Shown here piece after piece: positions 1 through 7,359 of a DNA stretch of 64,000 nucleotides. Under the pieces are notes generated by a model. It was not told the DNA's origin. It ran no database searches and saw only the letters and a program-made list of their open reading frames with translations. Location: NCBI GenBank assembly GCA_963734845.1, contig CAVTIS010000010.1:46107-110106 (forward strand), given 5' to 3'. The position numbers were made by a program, and so were the translations under genes. Position 1 is the first letter of the stretch; each line of letters starts with the position of its first letter. This stretch comes from JAKAVN01 sp963734845. Lineage in GTDB: Bacteria; Desulfobacterota; Binatia; Binatales; Binataceae.

Positions 1-708
1 ACCGGAATCGGACTCGCGCTGGTGGCGGCCGTCAAGGGCTACAAGCTCATCCTGACGATGCCCGACACGATGAGCGAGGAGCGGCGCTCGCTGTTGGCGG
101 CCTATGGGGCGCGCCTGGTACTGACACCGGATACGCGCGGAATGCATGGTGCGATCGCCAAGGCGCAGGAGCTCGTGCGCGATAACCAGGGTTTCTTCAT
201 GCCGCAGCAGTTCAGGAACCACGCCAATCCCGACGTCCACTATACGACCACCGGTCCGGAACTGGCGGGCCAACTCGAGCGAATCGACGCCTTCGTGGCA
301 GGTGTCGGCACCGGTGGCACGATCACCGGCGTCGGGCGCTACTTGCGTGAGCACTTCGGCGGCCGGCCGTTGATCGTGGCGGTCGAACCGAAAAATTCTC
401 CGGTGCTGTCAGGCGGCGAGGCCGGCTTCCATAAAATCCAGGGAATCGGCGCCGGTTTCGTGCCGGAAAATCTCGACACCACGGTGTATGACGAAATAAT
501 CGCCGTCAGCGACGAAGAGGCGACGGTTCATTCGCGCCGGCTCGCGCGCGAAGAGGGTCTGCTAGTCGGAATTTCCTCAGGCGCCGCTTGCTACGCGGCG
601 CTGCAGGTGGCCAAGCGTCTCGGCCGCGGCAAAGTCGTCGCGACGGTTTTCTGCGACACCGGCGAGCGCTACCTGACGACCGATCTCTTCCAGGCCGAAG
701 GTATATGA
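1..708 (+). CDS. cysK: Cysteine synthase (O-acetylserine sulfhydrylase), 5' end cut by window
   Basis: A PLP-dependent beta-substitution enzyme that makes L-cysteine from O-acetylserine and sulfide in the cytoplasm. The reading frame is open from the first base, which already encodes the family motif TGIGLA, so the PLP-lysine region lies upstream of the window. Visible motifs are the phosphate-binding loop GTGGTITG near residue 99 of the visible part and GISSGA near the C-terminus. The visible 235 residues fit the last three quarters of a 300-residue CysK/CysM protein. The stop codon overlaps the start of the next gene (ATGA), so the two are probably translationally coupled. CysK and CysM cannot be told apart from this fragment. 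Confidence 0.9.
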   Translation, partial: TGIGLALVAAVKGYKLILTMPDTMSEERRSLLAAYGARLVLTPDTRGMHGAIAKAQELVRDNQGFFMPQQFRNHANPDVHYTTTGPELAGQLERIDAFVAGVGTGGTITGVGRYLREHFGGRPLIVAVEPKNSPVLSGGEAGFHKIQGIGAGFVPENLDTTVYDEIIAVSDEEATVHSRRLAREEGLLVGISSGAACYAALQVAKRLGRGKVVATVFCDTGERYLTTDLFQAEGI

Positions 709-1568
709 GCGAGACGGGCGCGAACCTTGCGCTCAAGCTTGAGCGGCTGCGCGTGATTTTCGCGCCGATACGCTCGCTGATGGTCGCGTTCTCGGGCGGG
801 GTGGATTCGACTTTCGTCCTGCGCGTCGCCCATGACGTCCTGGGCGCGCGGATGCTCGCGCTCACCACTACCTCGCCGACCATGCCGGACGATGACCGGC
901 GCTCGGCGCTGGAGATGGCGCGGACGATCGGCGCGCGCCACCTGGTCGTCGAGTCCAACGAACTCGAAGTCCCCGGCTATGCCGAGAACCCGCTCAACCG
1001 ATGCTACCTGTGCAAGCACAACTTGTTCACGGTCTGCGAGGCCAAGGCGGCAGAACTCGGAATCGATGAGATCGTGGATGGTCTCAACCTGGACGACCTG
1101 CACGACTATCGGCCGGGTATCAAGGCCGCGGGCGAAAAGCGCGTCCGCCATCCGTTGGTCGAGGCCGAGTTGACCAAGGCCGAGATTCGCGAATTGTCGC
1201 ACACCCTGGGCCTGCCGACCTGGGATCGGCCGGCCTCGCCTTGCCTTTCCTCGCGCTTTCCTTACGGCACGCGAATCACGCTCGAGGGCCTGGAGCGGGT
1301 CGAGCGGGGCGAGCAGTTATTGCATGCGATGGGGTTTCGGGTAGCGCGCGTGCGTTACCATGGCGAAGTCGCGCGGCTGGAGGTCGAGCAGACCGAGATC
1401 GCGCGGCTCCTCGAACCGGCGACGCGTGAGAGTGTCGACCGCGAACTGCGCAAACTCGGCTTTCGCTTCGTAACCGTCGATTTGAAGGGTTTCCGCTCGG
1501 GCTCGCTCAACGAGGGCGTGGCGTCCGCAGCTCGAATGGATTCGGCCGATTCTCCCGCCGCTCGCTAA
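705..1568 (+). CDS. larE: ATP-dependent sacrificial sulfur transferase LarE, probable [4Fe-4S] type
   Basis: A 287-residue PP-loop protein. It has the ATP pyrophosphatase loop SGGVDST at residues 30-36, a Cys-x2-Cys pair at C100 and C103 (NRCYLCK), and a third cysteine at C180 in SPCLSSRFPYG. LarE adds sulfur to the nicotinate-derived precursor of the nickel-pincer nucleotide cofactor. Proteins with only the third cysteine sacrifice it, whereas members with all three bind a [4Fe-4S] cluster, and this protein has all three. ATG 705 is chosen because it overlaps the cysK stop and begins just before the conserved domain; an upstream extension would run inside cysK. larB and larC are not in the window. 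The 3' end overlaps the convergent ispD by four bases. Confidence 0.82.
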   Translation: MSETGANLALKLERLRVIFAPIRSLMVAFSGGVDSTFVLRVAHDVLGARMLALTTTSPTMPDDDRRSALEMARTIGARHLVVESNELEVPGYAENPLNRCYLCKHNLFTVCEAKAAELGIDEIVDGLNLDDLHDYRPGIKAAGEKRVRHPLVEAELTKAEIRELSHTLGLPTWDRPASPCLSSRFPYGTRITLEGLERVERGEQLLHAMGFRVARVRYHGEVARLEVEQTEIARLLEPATRESVDRELRKLGFRFVTVDLKGFRSGSLNEGVASAARMDSADSPAAR

Positions 1569-2254
1569 TCGGCAAACATCCGCGCAACGAGCGCCTGCGC
1601 GATTTCGAGGTCGCCCGGCGTAGTGATCTTCAGATTGGCAGCCGAGCTTTCAACCACCTCGACCCGGCCGCCGCATCGCTCGATCAATTCTGCGTCGTCG
1701 GTCGCGGTCCATCGCTCGCGTATCGCACGATCATGCGCTTCAACCAGGATTTTGCGGCGAAAAGCCTGCGGCGTTTGCGCCTGCCACAATCCCTCGCGCG
1801 CAACTGTCGCCGCGATCATACGGCCGTCGATTCGCTTGAGCGTATCGGCCACGGCGACTGCGGCTAACGCGCCGTCGGTCCGCCGCGTCGCTTCGATACA
1901 GGCCGCAAATAGAGCCGGCCCCGCGAACGGACGCGCCGCGTCGTGCACCACCACGACTTCGCTCTCGGCGCTGGTGACTGCCAGCGCGATTCGCACCGAA
2001 TCCTGGCGCTCGGCGCCGCCTCCTACCAGCTTGACCGGGATTTCCAATCCTGCGCACACGACCTCAGCGCGGGCCGCCTGCTCCATCCCGGGCGGCACCG
2101 TCACCACCACCTCATCGATCTCCTCGAGCGCAGTGATGGCGCGCAGCGAATAGTGAAGCAGCGACTGTCCTCCGAGCAACACGAATGCTTTCGGCGCGTC
2201 TGTCTTGAGCCGCGTCCCGCTTCCGGCGGCGACGATAATGACGGAGCATCGCAT
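1565..2254 (-). CDS. ispD: 2-C-methyl-D-erythritol 4-phosphate cytidylyltransferase
   Basis: Transfers CMP from CTP to 2-C-methyl-D-erythritol 4-phosphate in the non-mevalonate isoprenoid pathway. The 229-residue protein starts with the nucleotidyltransferase signature AAGSGTRLKTDAPKAF (residues 9-24) and carries VVVHDAARPF mid-protein and TDDAELIE near the end, all typical of IspD. Length is normal. It lies downstream of carD on the same strand, an arrangement common in delta-proteobacteria, but a strong terminator separates the two here and ispF does not follow. The gene converges with larE with a four-base overlap. Confidence 0.93.
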   Translation of the reverse strand: MRCSVIIVAAGSGTRLKTDAPKAFVLLGGQSLLHYSLRAITALEEIDEVVVTVPPGMEQAARAEVVCAGLEIPVKLVGGGAERQDSVRIALAVTSAESEVVVVHDAARPFAGPALFAACIEATRRTDGALAAVAVADTLKRIDGRMIAATVAREGLWQAQTPQAFRRKILVEAHDRAIRERWTATDDAELIERCGGRVEVVESSAANLKITTPGDLEIAQALVARMFAD

Positions 2255-2385
2255 CGCTTTCGAGACCGCGGCGCCTAATCAATAATCCAGCGGGCGCGGC
2301 GCTATCGAGCGTATCGGGCGGCAAGCTGCAGGGCAAAGCGTGCGATCGTAATTTGCGCATTCAAAAATGAACGATGGCACCGGAG

Positions 2386-2419
2386 CAAAAAAGGGACCGG
2401 AATTACTTCCGATCCCTTT
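2386..2419 (-). terminator. Rho-independent terminator of carD
   Basis: A 13-bp stem (2390-2402 pairing with 2407-2419, one mismatch) closes a 4-base loop. Read on the minus strand it is followed by a run of six T residues. It sits 33 bases past the carD stop, so carD transcripts should mostly end here and ispD should need its own promoter. Confidence 0.85.
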
Positions 2420-2451
2420 CAAGGGTCTTCTTTCGCGTTGGATGGTTGTGA

Positions 2452-2949
2452 TCAGTTGGCGAACATAACTTTGAGCTCTTCCATGATCTTCTCTTCAGGA
2501 TGAGCCTTCGCGATGGACAATTCCTTGACTAGCAAGCTGCGCGCCGTGTCGAGCATCTTGCGCTCACCGAAAGACAGCTCCTTATCGCCCTTGAGCACCA
2601 GCAGGTCGCGCAGGACCTTGGCAATCTCGAGCGGCGAGCCGGTTTTGATCTTTTCCGTGTACTCGCGATAACGCCGATTCCACGTTTGGGTGTCGGCGTC
2701 GACTTTGCGCGTGCGCAGGATCCGGTAAATCTTGTCGACCACGTCCTTGCCGATCACCCGCCGCAGCCCGACTTGGGTTACGTTCTCGGTCGGGATCATG
2801 ATGGTCATCTTCTCGGTGCCCAAAATCTTGAGCATATAAAATCGACGCTCAGTCCCCGAAATAACACGGCTCTGGATGTCCTCGATAACCGCGACCCCAT
2901 GCGCCGGGTAAACCACCTTTTCGCCTTTCTTGAATGGCAGATTCATCAA
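2452..2949 (-). CDS. carD: CarD-family transcriptional regulator
   Basis: A 165-residue protein that binds the RNA polymerase beta subunit and stabilises open complexes, mainly at rRNA and stress promoters. The N-terminal Tudor-like RNAP-interaction domain is clear: FKKGEKVVYPAHGVAVI at residues 6-22, then a basic helical C-terminal domain including the WNRRYREYTEKI segment. Length matches the stand-alone CarD/CdnL type (about 160 residues). ATG 2949 is followed at once by a second ATG, so the N-terminus could be one residue shorter. A terminator follows directly. About 200 bases upstream separate it from rimI and include a pair of direct repeats. Confidence 0.93.
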   Translation of the reverse strand: MMNLPFKKGEKVVYPAHGVAVIEDIQSRVISGTERRFYMLKILGTEKMTIMIPTENVTQVGLRRVIGKDVVDKIYRILRTRKVDADTQTWNRRYREYTEKIKTGSPLEIAKVLRDLLVLKGDKELSFGERKMLDTARSLLVKELSIAKAHPEEKIMEELKVMFAN

Positions 2950-3093
2950 TGTATTACCACGCGTTACGACCAGGGCGGACTGGATTTCGGGCCAGTTGGT
3001 GACGTAGGTTCACTACTGTCCGATCAGCGCTGGTTCAGTCCGCTTAGTATGGCACAAACAGTAGTATTTTGTAACCCCGGGCGAATCTTCAGC

Positions 3094-3150
3094 TAATTGG
3101 CGGGTAAATTCGCGATCTTGCGTATAATTGGCGGACTATTCGCGGATCAT
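3094..3150. repeat. Imperfect tandem direct repeat, 31-bp period
   Basis: Two adjacent units start at 3094 and 3125. Each begins with taattggcgg and continues with a degenerate TTCGCGATC-like tail. They lie between carD and the 3' end of rimI, partly overlapping the rimI stop region, upstream of carD. Whether they are regulatory cannot be decided from sequence. Confidence 0.5.
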
Positions 3151-3617
3151 TTTGGGGCTGGGCCGAGCGCGAGTTCCATCACGATGGCGTCTTCGCCGGG
3201 GCCGTAGTAGTTCGATCTCAAACGGCGTTCTTCGAAATTCAATTTGCGATACAGGCTGCGGGCCGCCACGTTCGAGCGCCGCACCTCGAGCGTCATCATC
3301 CGGATATCTTTCGCTTTTGCTTCGTTTATCGCCTCCACCATCAGCACCTGCCCTATTCCCCCGCGCCGAAGTTCAGCATGCACGGCCAGATTGAGGATGT
3401 GGCACTCGTCCACGATGAGCCATCGGCAGAGAAACCCTGCGACCTGGCCGCCAGACTCGGCCGGCACCTGGTCGACCACCATGATGCGCGAGAACGGCAG
3501 TATCAGTTCGCGCTTGAAAGATTCGAGGCTCCACGGCTGCGGAAACGCGAGCCGTTCGATCTCGAGGATGCGCGGCAGATCGCGGGCGGTGGCCTCTCTC
3601 ACGCTGGTCGTCCTCAT
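3147..3617 (-). CDS. rimI: GNAT acetyltransferase, ribosomal protein S18-alanine N-acetyltransferase type
   Basis: A 156-residue GNAT-fold enzyme expected to transfer acetyl from acetyl-CoA to the N-terminal alanine of ribosomal protein S18. The acetyl-CoA loop is RRGGIGQVLM (residues 84-93), following the beta-4 strand ILNLAVHAELR. The RimI-like C-terminus includes NVAARSLYRKLNFEE and RSNYYGPGEDAIVM. The start is 10 bases after the Hsp20-like gene, so the two are probably one transcript. Related GNATs that acetylate other proteins cannot be fully excluded. Confidence 0.85.
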   Translation of the reverse strand: MRTTSVREATARDLPRILEIERLAFPQPWSLESFKRELILPFSRIMVVDQVPAESGGQVAGFLCRWLIVDECHILNLAVHAELRRGGIGQVLMVEAINEAKAKDIRMMTLEVRRSNVAARSLYRKLNFEERRLRSNYYGPGEDAIVMELALGPAPK

Positions 3618-3627
3618 CGGCCGCCTC

Positions 3628-4320
3628 TTAAGCGGCTTTGAAGACCACTATCTCGAGCATCTTGTCGCGCATCCGGTGCTTGAACGATGTCACCGGCCGG
3701 TCGAATTCGACCCGGGTGAGGAAGTCGGAAGGAAACGACGCGGAGATGTACGACAGCCGGCGCATCGCGTCCCCCCGCACCCCGGCCCGCACGGCGAGCA
3801 CGTTCCCGTGCAGAGTGACGGTATAGTCGTAGTCGGGCATCTCGTCGGGCAGTTTCCACAATTGCTTGAGCGAGGAGGCCGGTATTCGGCGCGGCATCTC
3901 GATCGCGACCAGGTAGGCGTTGGCATGCTCGACGACGGTGTAGACGGTACCGTAGCGGCGGTCGCGTTCGACCTTTTCGTCGTGCATCGGATTGCGGTAG
4001 CCGTCGAACGCGACGTGGCGGTCGGTGAGGGTGGCGGGACCGCGCATCCGGTCGAGCCGCAGGAGCCTGACCAACGATCCCCAGATGCTGCGATGGCCGC
4101 GGCGACGGCCGGCAGGTCCGCCCGGCTCGACCATCGCGAGGGCGCTCTGGAAGTCGCCTGCGGTTTCGCCGGCGAAGTGTTTTTCGGCGAGCGGTCCGGG
4201 GAGGGCGCTCTCGCCCCCGCCGGGGATCGCAGTCATCATCAGGGGTCCAGAATTACCTTCGCTTGACGCTTTTGGCGCCTGGGGTGGAGGCTGTTGTTCG
4301 CTGAGGTTGTCTGTCGACAC
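3628..4320 (-). CDS. Hsp20/alpha-crystallin-like protein, divergent
   Basis: A 230-residue protein with a Pro/Ser-rich, probably disordered N-terminal half and a C-terminal half (from about residue 120) that follows the small heat-shock pattern. The pattern is YTVVEHANAYLVAIEMP, then LHGNVLAVRAGV, then ISASFPSDFLTRVEFDRP and MLEIVVFK. Small heat-shock proteins hold unfolding proteins in the cytoplasm. The similarity is by pattern, not strong identity, and no IXI C-terminal motif is visible, so it may be a relative with another role. It precedes rimI by 10 bases. Its promoter side faces the accessory islet that starts at about 4419. Confidence 0.6.
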   Translation of the reverse strand: MSTDNLSEQQPPPQAPKASSEGNSGPLMMTAIPGGGESALPGPLAEKHFAGETAGDFQSALAMVEPGGPAGRRRGHRSIWGSLVRLLRLDRMRGPATLTDRHVAFDGYRNPMHDEKVERDRRYGTVYTVVEHANAYLVAIEMPRRIPASSLKQLWKLPDEMPDYDYTVTLHGNVLAVRAGVRGDAMRRLSYISASFPSDFLTRVEFDRPVTSFKHRMRDKMLEIVVFKAA

Positions 4321-4418
4321 GAGCGTGCGTGAGGCCGGCGATCTGTGTTTTGCGCCGGGATGGCGCGCGGTTCAAGGCTGACGATAGCCGTCGCCAGTTT
4401 TGGATGTCAACCGCGGGT

Positions 4419-4450
4419 CTAAGGCGCGGTAGCGATCGCGCGATGGAGGG
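4419..4450. repeat. Left copy of 32-bp direct repeat bounding the islet
   Basis: This 32-base segment recurs at 7360-7391 with one mismatch (4424 against 7365). It contains the palindrome gcgatcgc. On the minus strand it supplies the last codons and stop of the truncated small gene 4419-4633. The homology between the two copies stops immediately after base 4450 / 7391. Confidence 0.85.
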
Positions 4451-4633
4451 ATGACCAAGCGTAAGCCCGTGTCGCTTTCGGGTTTCCCACAAGATCGAAT
4501 ACGTGCACGCTCCCTTCCCATACAGTCGCTCCGTCAAATGTCTCTTTGACCGGCACTGATTGGACAAAGGTAGCGTGCCGCCGTGCTGCACCTCGATGGC
4601 ATGTTTCAGTTCGATAGTGCTGACTTCGGCCAT
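4419..4633 (-). pseudogene. Frameshifted and truncated small conserved hypothetical gene
   Basis: Starting at ATG 4633 the protein begins MAEVSTIELKHAIEVQHGGT. It then continues only in the next frame as FVQSVPVKETFDGATVWEG, then VFDLVGNPKATRAYAWSS, before a stop at 4419. One missing base at about 4574 explains the frame change. I recognise the pattern as a widespread small soil-bacterial hypothetical family ending in a longer C-terminal tail. Here the family-like sequence stops exactly where the direct repeat begins. The start overlaps the upstream nuclease stop by one base (TGATG). The function of the family is unknown to me. Confidence 0.65.
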
Positions 4634-6339
4634 CACAGCGTCCATATCTTCAAAGCCTCGATGGCGAGGCTCGATTGACGGTCATCAATTTCTTCAGGTC
4701 CCCATTTACTGAATGCTCCGATTTCCTGGGTTATGAGCAATGGGCTGCTCTTATAAATGATTCGCTTTTCTTCAAAAGGCTTGTTGCCCATATCGACATT
4801 GTTTGTCGGGTCCAAGAGGGTCATGTTACCGAGCCGCTTAGCATAACCTTGGATAATCTCTTCCGGCAAATTCCATTCCACGGCGGGCGTGAGTGGAATT
4901 ACGTGTTCCAAATTATAAACGGCTGTGTCTTCCAAGATACCGCCAAGATCGGGATTAGCTTGTCCTTCCTTGCTCAACTCAATTGCCCGCAAATAATATC
5001 GTGCTAAGTGCTTTTTTGAGACTCGCGCACGTCCCAACCCTTCTAGAAATTCTGCGTCGGTACGTACAATACTCTTCATGCGCTCAGCCAGCGCGGCCGT
5101 TGTTTTGACTTCTCCCTCTGTAATTTCTTTGGCGCGCAGGCCATAATGGCGGTCCAAGACACCAGCGCCACCACCACCCGCGATCAGAAACCGTACCGAC
5201 TATGCCAAAAATAGTTTGAATGCCGCGGATGCTTCCTTCGGTGCGAACCGGCGGATAACAGCCAAAAGAAGCGGTCGAATTTGTTCCAATTGAAGAATGC
5301 GCATGAGTATGTACAGATAACCCCGCGTATTCTTATCGAAGTCCTTCCAGCCGGTGTGTTCCAACGGTGAGAATAGCGCGGCGTAATCGATCGCGTCTGA
5401 TGCAAGCGCGACGCTCATATCTACGGCTTGCTGACGACCCGCAACCTTCTCTCTGATTTTTTCTGCAAGTTCCTTTTCGACAGTTGGACCATTATACGAA
5501 ATCCAATAGTGTCGGAGATAGGTGAGCAGTAAGTCATCAACATCAAGAGATTCAAGAATACTAGCCATCGTAGCCCAATTCGGTGCAACTTCGCTCAAAC
5601 GATCCTGCGCTTTTCCAAAAAGGTAGTTTTTCAAGATATCTGCTTGAGATGCGCGGAGGCCCCGATCGTTAAGTGTCTCGAATAGCGTATAGGCGTTGAA
5701 GTGATCGGGTACCTTGATTTCAATTATAACTGCGGACTCGCGCAGGAACCCTACCCATTCATATAGGCGTTTGGCTTGGTCTGGTTTCGAGTACAGCGCA
5801 ACTATCTTTTTGATGTGGGCTCGACAGATTTTAATCGCTTGCGCGAGCCGCTCGTGCGACTCGCTTTTGATCTCAGCCATTCCTTTATCTGCCTGATCCG
5901 GCGCAAGGAGGGCATTCTTTACAAAAAAATCGTTGTCTTCAGCATTCAACCGCAATTTCGGAACATGCTCGCCGCTCAATTCGTCAAATTCAAGTAAAAA
6001 ATTTTGAGTGTATTTGTTCGCAGCTTCACGTTCGTTCGGAGAACCATTAAACAGGTGATCCCGAATTGCCGATATTAGGATTGCCGTCGTTGCAAGACGT
6101 TGTTGACCGTCTGCGACTTCCCACTTTCCATCGCCACTGTGCGTCAGAACGATAGTCCCAAGAAAATATGTCTTGTTCTCACCCGCTATCGCGTTGGAAA
6201 AGTCTTGGAGAAGCGTATTTACGTGACCCTCCTCCCATGCATAGGACCGCTGATTTAGCGGCACCCTCAAAGGATACTTGTTTAGTATACTTCCGATGCC
6301 AGATTCGCCGATTGCGATCCCGAGGCCGCCATTAGCCAT
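4633..6339 (-). pseudogene. GmrSD-like DUF262/DUF1524 nuclease, interrupted by an amber codon
   Basis: ATG 6339 follows an AAGGAG site and opens a DUF262 domain: VPLNQRSYAWEE near residue 24, YFLGTIVL, and the nucleotide-binding signature VADGQQRLATT. At 5202-5200 an in-frame TAG replaces what in relatives is usually Trp before SVRFLI. The same frame then continues without a break for 189 codons through a DUF1524 HNH domain (NLEHVIPLTP, RLGNMTLLDPTNN, GNKPFEEKR). GmrSD and related proteins cleave modified phage DNA (type IV restriction). Without readthrough the nuclease half is lost, or is made separately from TTG 5157. It overlaps the RHH gene by eight bases and is coupled to the small gene downstream. 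Confidence 0.8.
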
Positions 6340-6523
6340 TGTACAAGCTCCTTTCTTGCAGGAATGGAACCTGCTCACCGGCTTCTACTAATTCACGTCG
6401 TGCCGCGAGGCGTAATCGTTCTCGTACCCACGCCGATAGAGCGACACCAGCCAAGTCCGCGCCTTTCTGAAAGGCTCGTTTCTCGGTCTCAGAGACCCTG
6501 AGCTTCATTACTTCAGTCTTCAT
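6332..6523 (-). CDS. Ribbon-helix-helix (Arc/MobC-like) protein, probable regulator or antitoxin
   Basis: A 63-residue protein from ATG 6523. The N-terminal strand MKLRVSETEKRAF and the helices GADLAGVALSAWVRERLRLAA form a ribbon-helix-helix pattern like CopG-type antitoxins and MobC accessory proteins. The Arg-rich second helix ends with a short tail. Its stop lies eight bases inside the start of the DUF262 gene, so they form an operon. Upstream, 6541-6595 holds three nested palindromes, a typical arrangement for autoregulation by an RHH dimer. The DNA target and role are inferred. Confidence 0.7.
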   Translation of the reverse strand: MKTEVMKLRVSETEKRAFQKGADLAGVALSAWVRERLRLAARRELVEAGEQVPFLQERSLYNG

Positions 6524-6540
6524 GTTCGGAATGTAGACCG

Positions 6541-6595
6541 TTTGTGGACACAAATCAAGTATTGTACTTGATTTGTGTACCTTTTGTGGCCACAA
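6541..6595. promoter_or_regulatory. Triple palindromic operator candidate
   Basis: Three perfect inverted repeats lie in 55 bases between the RHH operon (minus) and the transposase relic (plus). 6541-6554 has 6-bp arms with a 2-base centre. 6548-6578 has 14-bp arms (acacaaatcaagta) with a 3-base loop. 6584-6595 is the 12-bp palindrome ttgtggccacaa. The half-site TTTGTG recurs throughout. The most likely reader is the adjacent RHH protein. Confidence 0.65.
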
Positions 6596-6618
6596 TGAGA
6601 GGTAGGGGGCGAACCGAA

Positions 6619-7041
6619 ATGAACCGTTTATCGCTGGGCCGCCAGACCCAAATAATCAATTGCCTCATCGAAGGTAACTCGATTCGCTCAACCGAGCGAA
6701 TGACGGAGACGCATCGCGACACGATTATGCGCTTAATGGTGCAGATCGGCGATGGATGCTCGAAGCTTCTAGACGAAAGAATGCAGAACCTGAACTGTCG
6801 TCGCGTCCAAGTCGTCGAACGGCAAAACCTTACGATGCGCATGAGCATGCGGCGCTTTACCAGACTTACAAACGCTTTCTCGAAGAAGGTCGAAAACCTT
6901 CGTGCCGCTGTGGCGTTGCACTTCGCTTGGTACAATTTCGTCCGCATACATCGGACGCTGCGTTGTACGCCAGCGATGGCGGCTGGCGTGGAGGATCGAC
7001 TATGGTCGGTTGAAGAATTGCTGAACCAAGCTTCCGCCTAG
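6619..7041 (+). pseudogene. IS1-like transposase relic with internal in-frame deletion
   Basis: The 140-residue ORF from ATG 6619 joins two ends of an IS1-type transposase. The N-terminal helix-turn-helix part is MNRLSLGRQTQIINCLIEG with DERMQNLNCRRVQV. The C-terminal part is VERQNLTMRMSMRRFTRLT with HFAWYNFVRIHRTLRCTPA. The roughly 150 residues normally between them, which carry the catalytic DDE residues, are missing, yet the frame is kept across the joint near 6811. It cannot transpose. It may be left from the element that brought the islet, and its N-terminal DNA-binding part could still be made. Confidence 0.8.
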
Positions 7042-7054
7042 AGGGTAGCGCACA

Positions 7055-7330
7055 ATGCCGGGACAAGATGAGAAACCAGATCGCCGAAGTTGGTGGCTGA
7101 GAATATTTGGGCGCAGCATTCTTAGGGCCCTAGTCGGAGACTTTTTCAACTCCGAACGGAATACGGCGTCAATCATCGCGATCATGCTTGTTGGCACGCT
7201 CTGCTACGTCGTGGTCGCTAAAGGAAAATACGAATATGTCAACAATCTCATGAATCTCGTATTTGCGGTGATCGGCTACTACTTTGGAACTAGGTCAAGG
7301 GTGACAGGCGACGAAGATGAGGGCTCGTAA
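7055..7330 (+). CDS. Small two-helix membrane protein, hypothetical
   Basis: A 91-residue protein with a charged N-terminus (residues 1-35), a first hydrophobic helix TASIIAIMLVGTLCYVVVA, a short loop, and a second helix NLMNLVFAVIGYYFG, followed by an acidic tail. The GYYFG end resembles many uncharacterised phage- and island-associated membrane proteins. A GAGGGT sequence precedes the ATG by about 12 bases. It starts 13 bases after the transposase relic and ends 29 bases before the right direct repeat, so it belongs to the islet. No function can be assigned. Confidence 0.6.
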   Translation: MPGQDEKPDRRSWWLRIFGRSILRALVGDFFNSERNTASIIAIMLVGTLCYVVVAKGKYEYVNNLMNLVFAVIGYYFGTRSRVTGDEDEGS

Positions 7331-7359
7331 ACCTGTCGCATTCCAAATTAGGACACTAC

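Larger units (their letters stand above)
4451..7359. mobile_element. AT-richer accessory islet between direct repeats
   Basis: The 2.9 kb between the two 32-bp repeats is visibly AT-richer than the flanks. It contains only accessory genes: an RHH regulator, a GmrSD-like nuclease gene, a broken small gene, a transposase relic and a small membrane protein. No intact integrase or transposase remains, so the element could not now move by itself. Direct repeats at both ends and cargo truncated at the boundary suggest insertion or excision by recombination. Confidence 0.6.

Noticed and set aside
588..704. Longer LarE start at 588
   Set aside because: The added 39 codons lie wholly inside cysK in another frame and precede the conserved domain; ATG 705 gives the classic ATGA coupling.
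4253..4645. 130-codon continuous minus-strand ORF across the small gene
   Set aside because: Only its first 20 codons are family-like; after about 4574 it runs in the wrong frame, so it is better described as a frameshifted gene.
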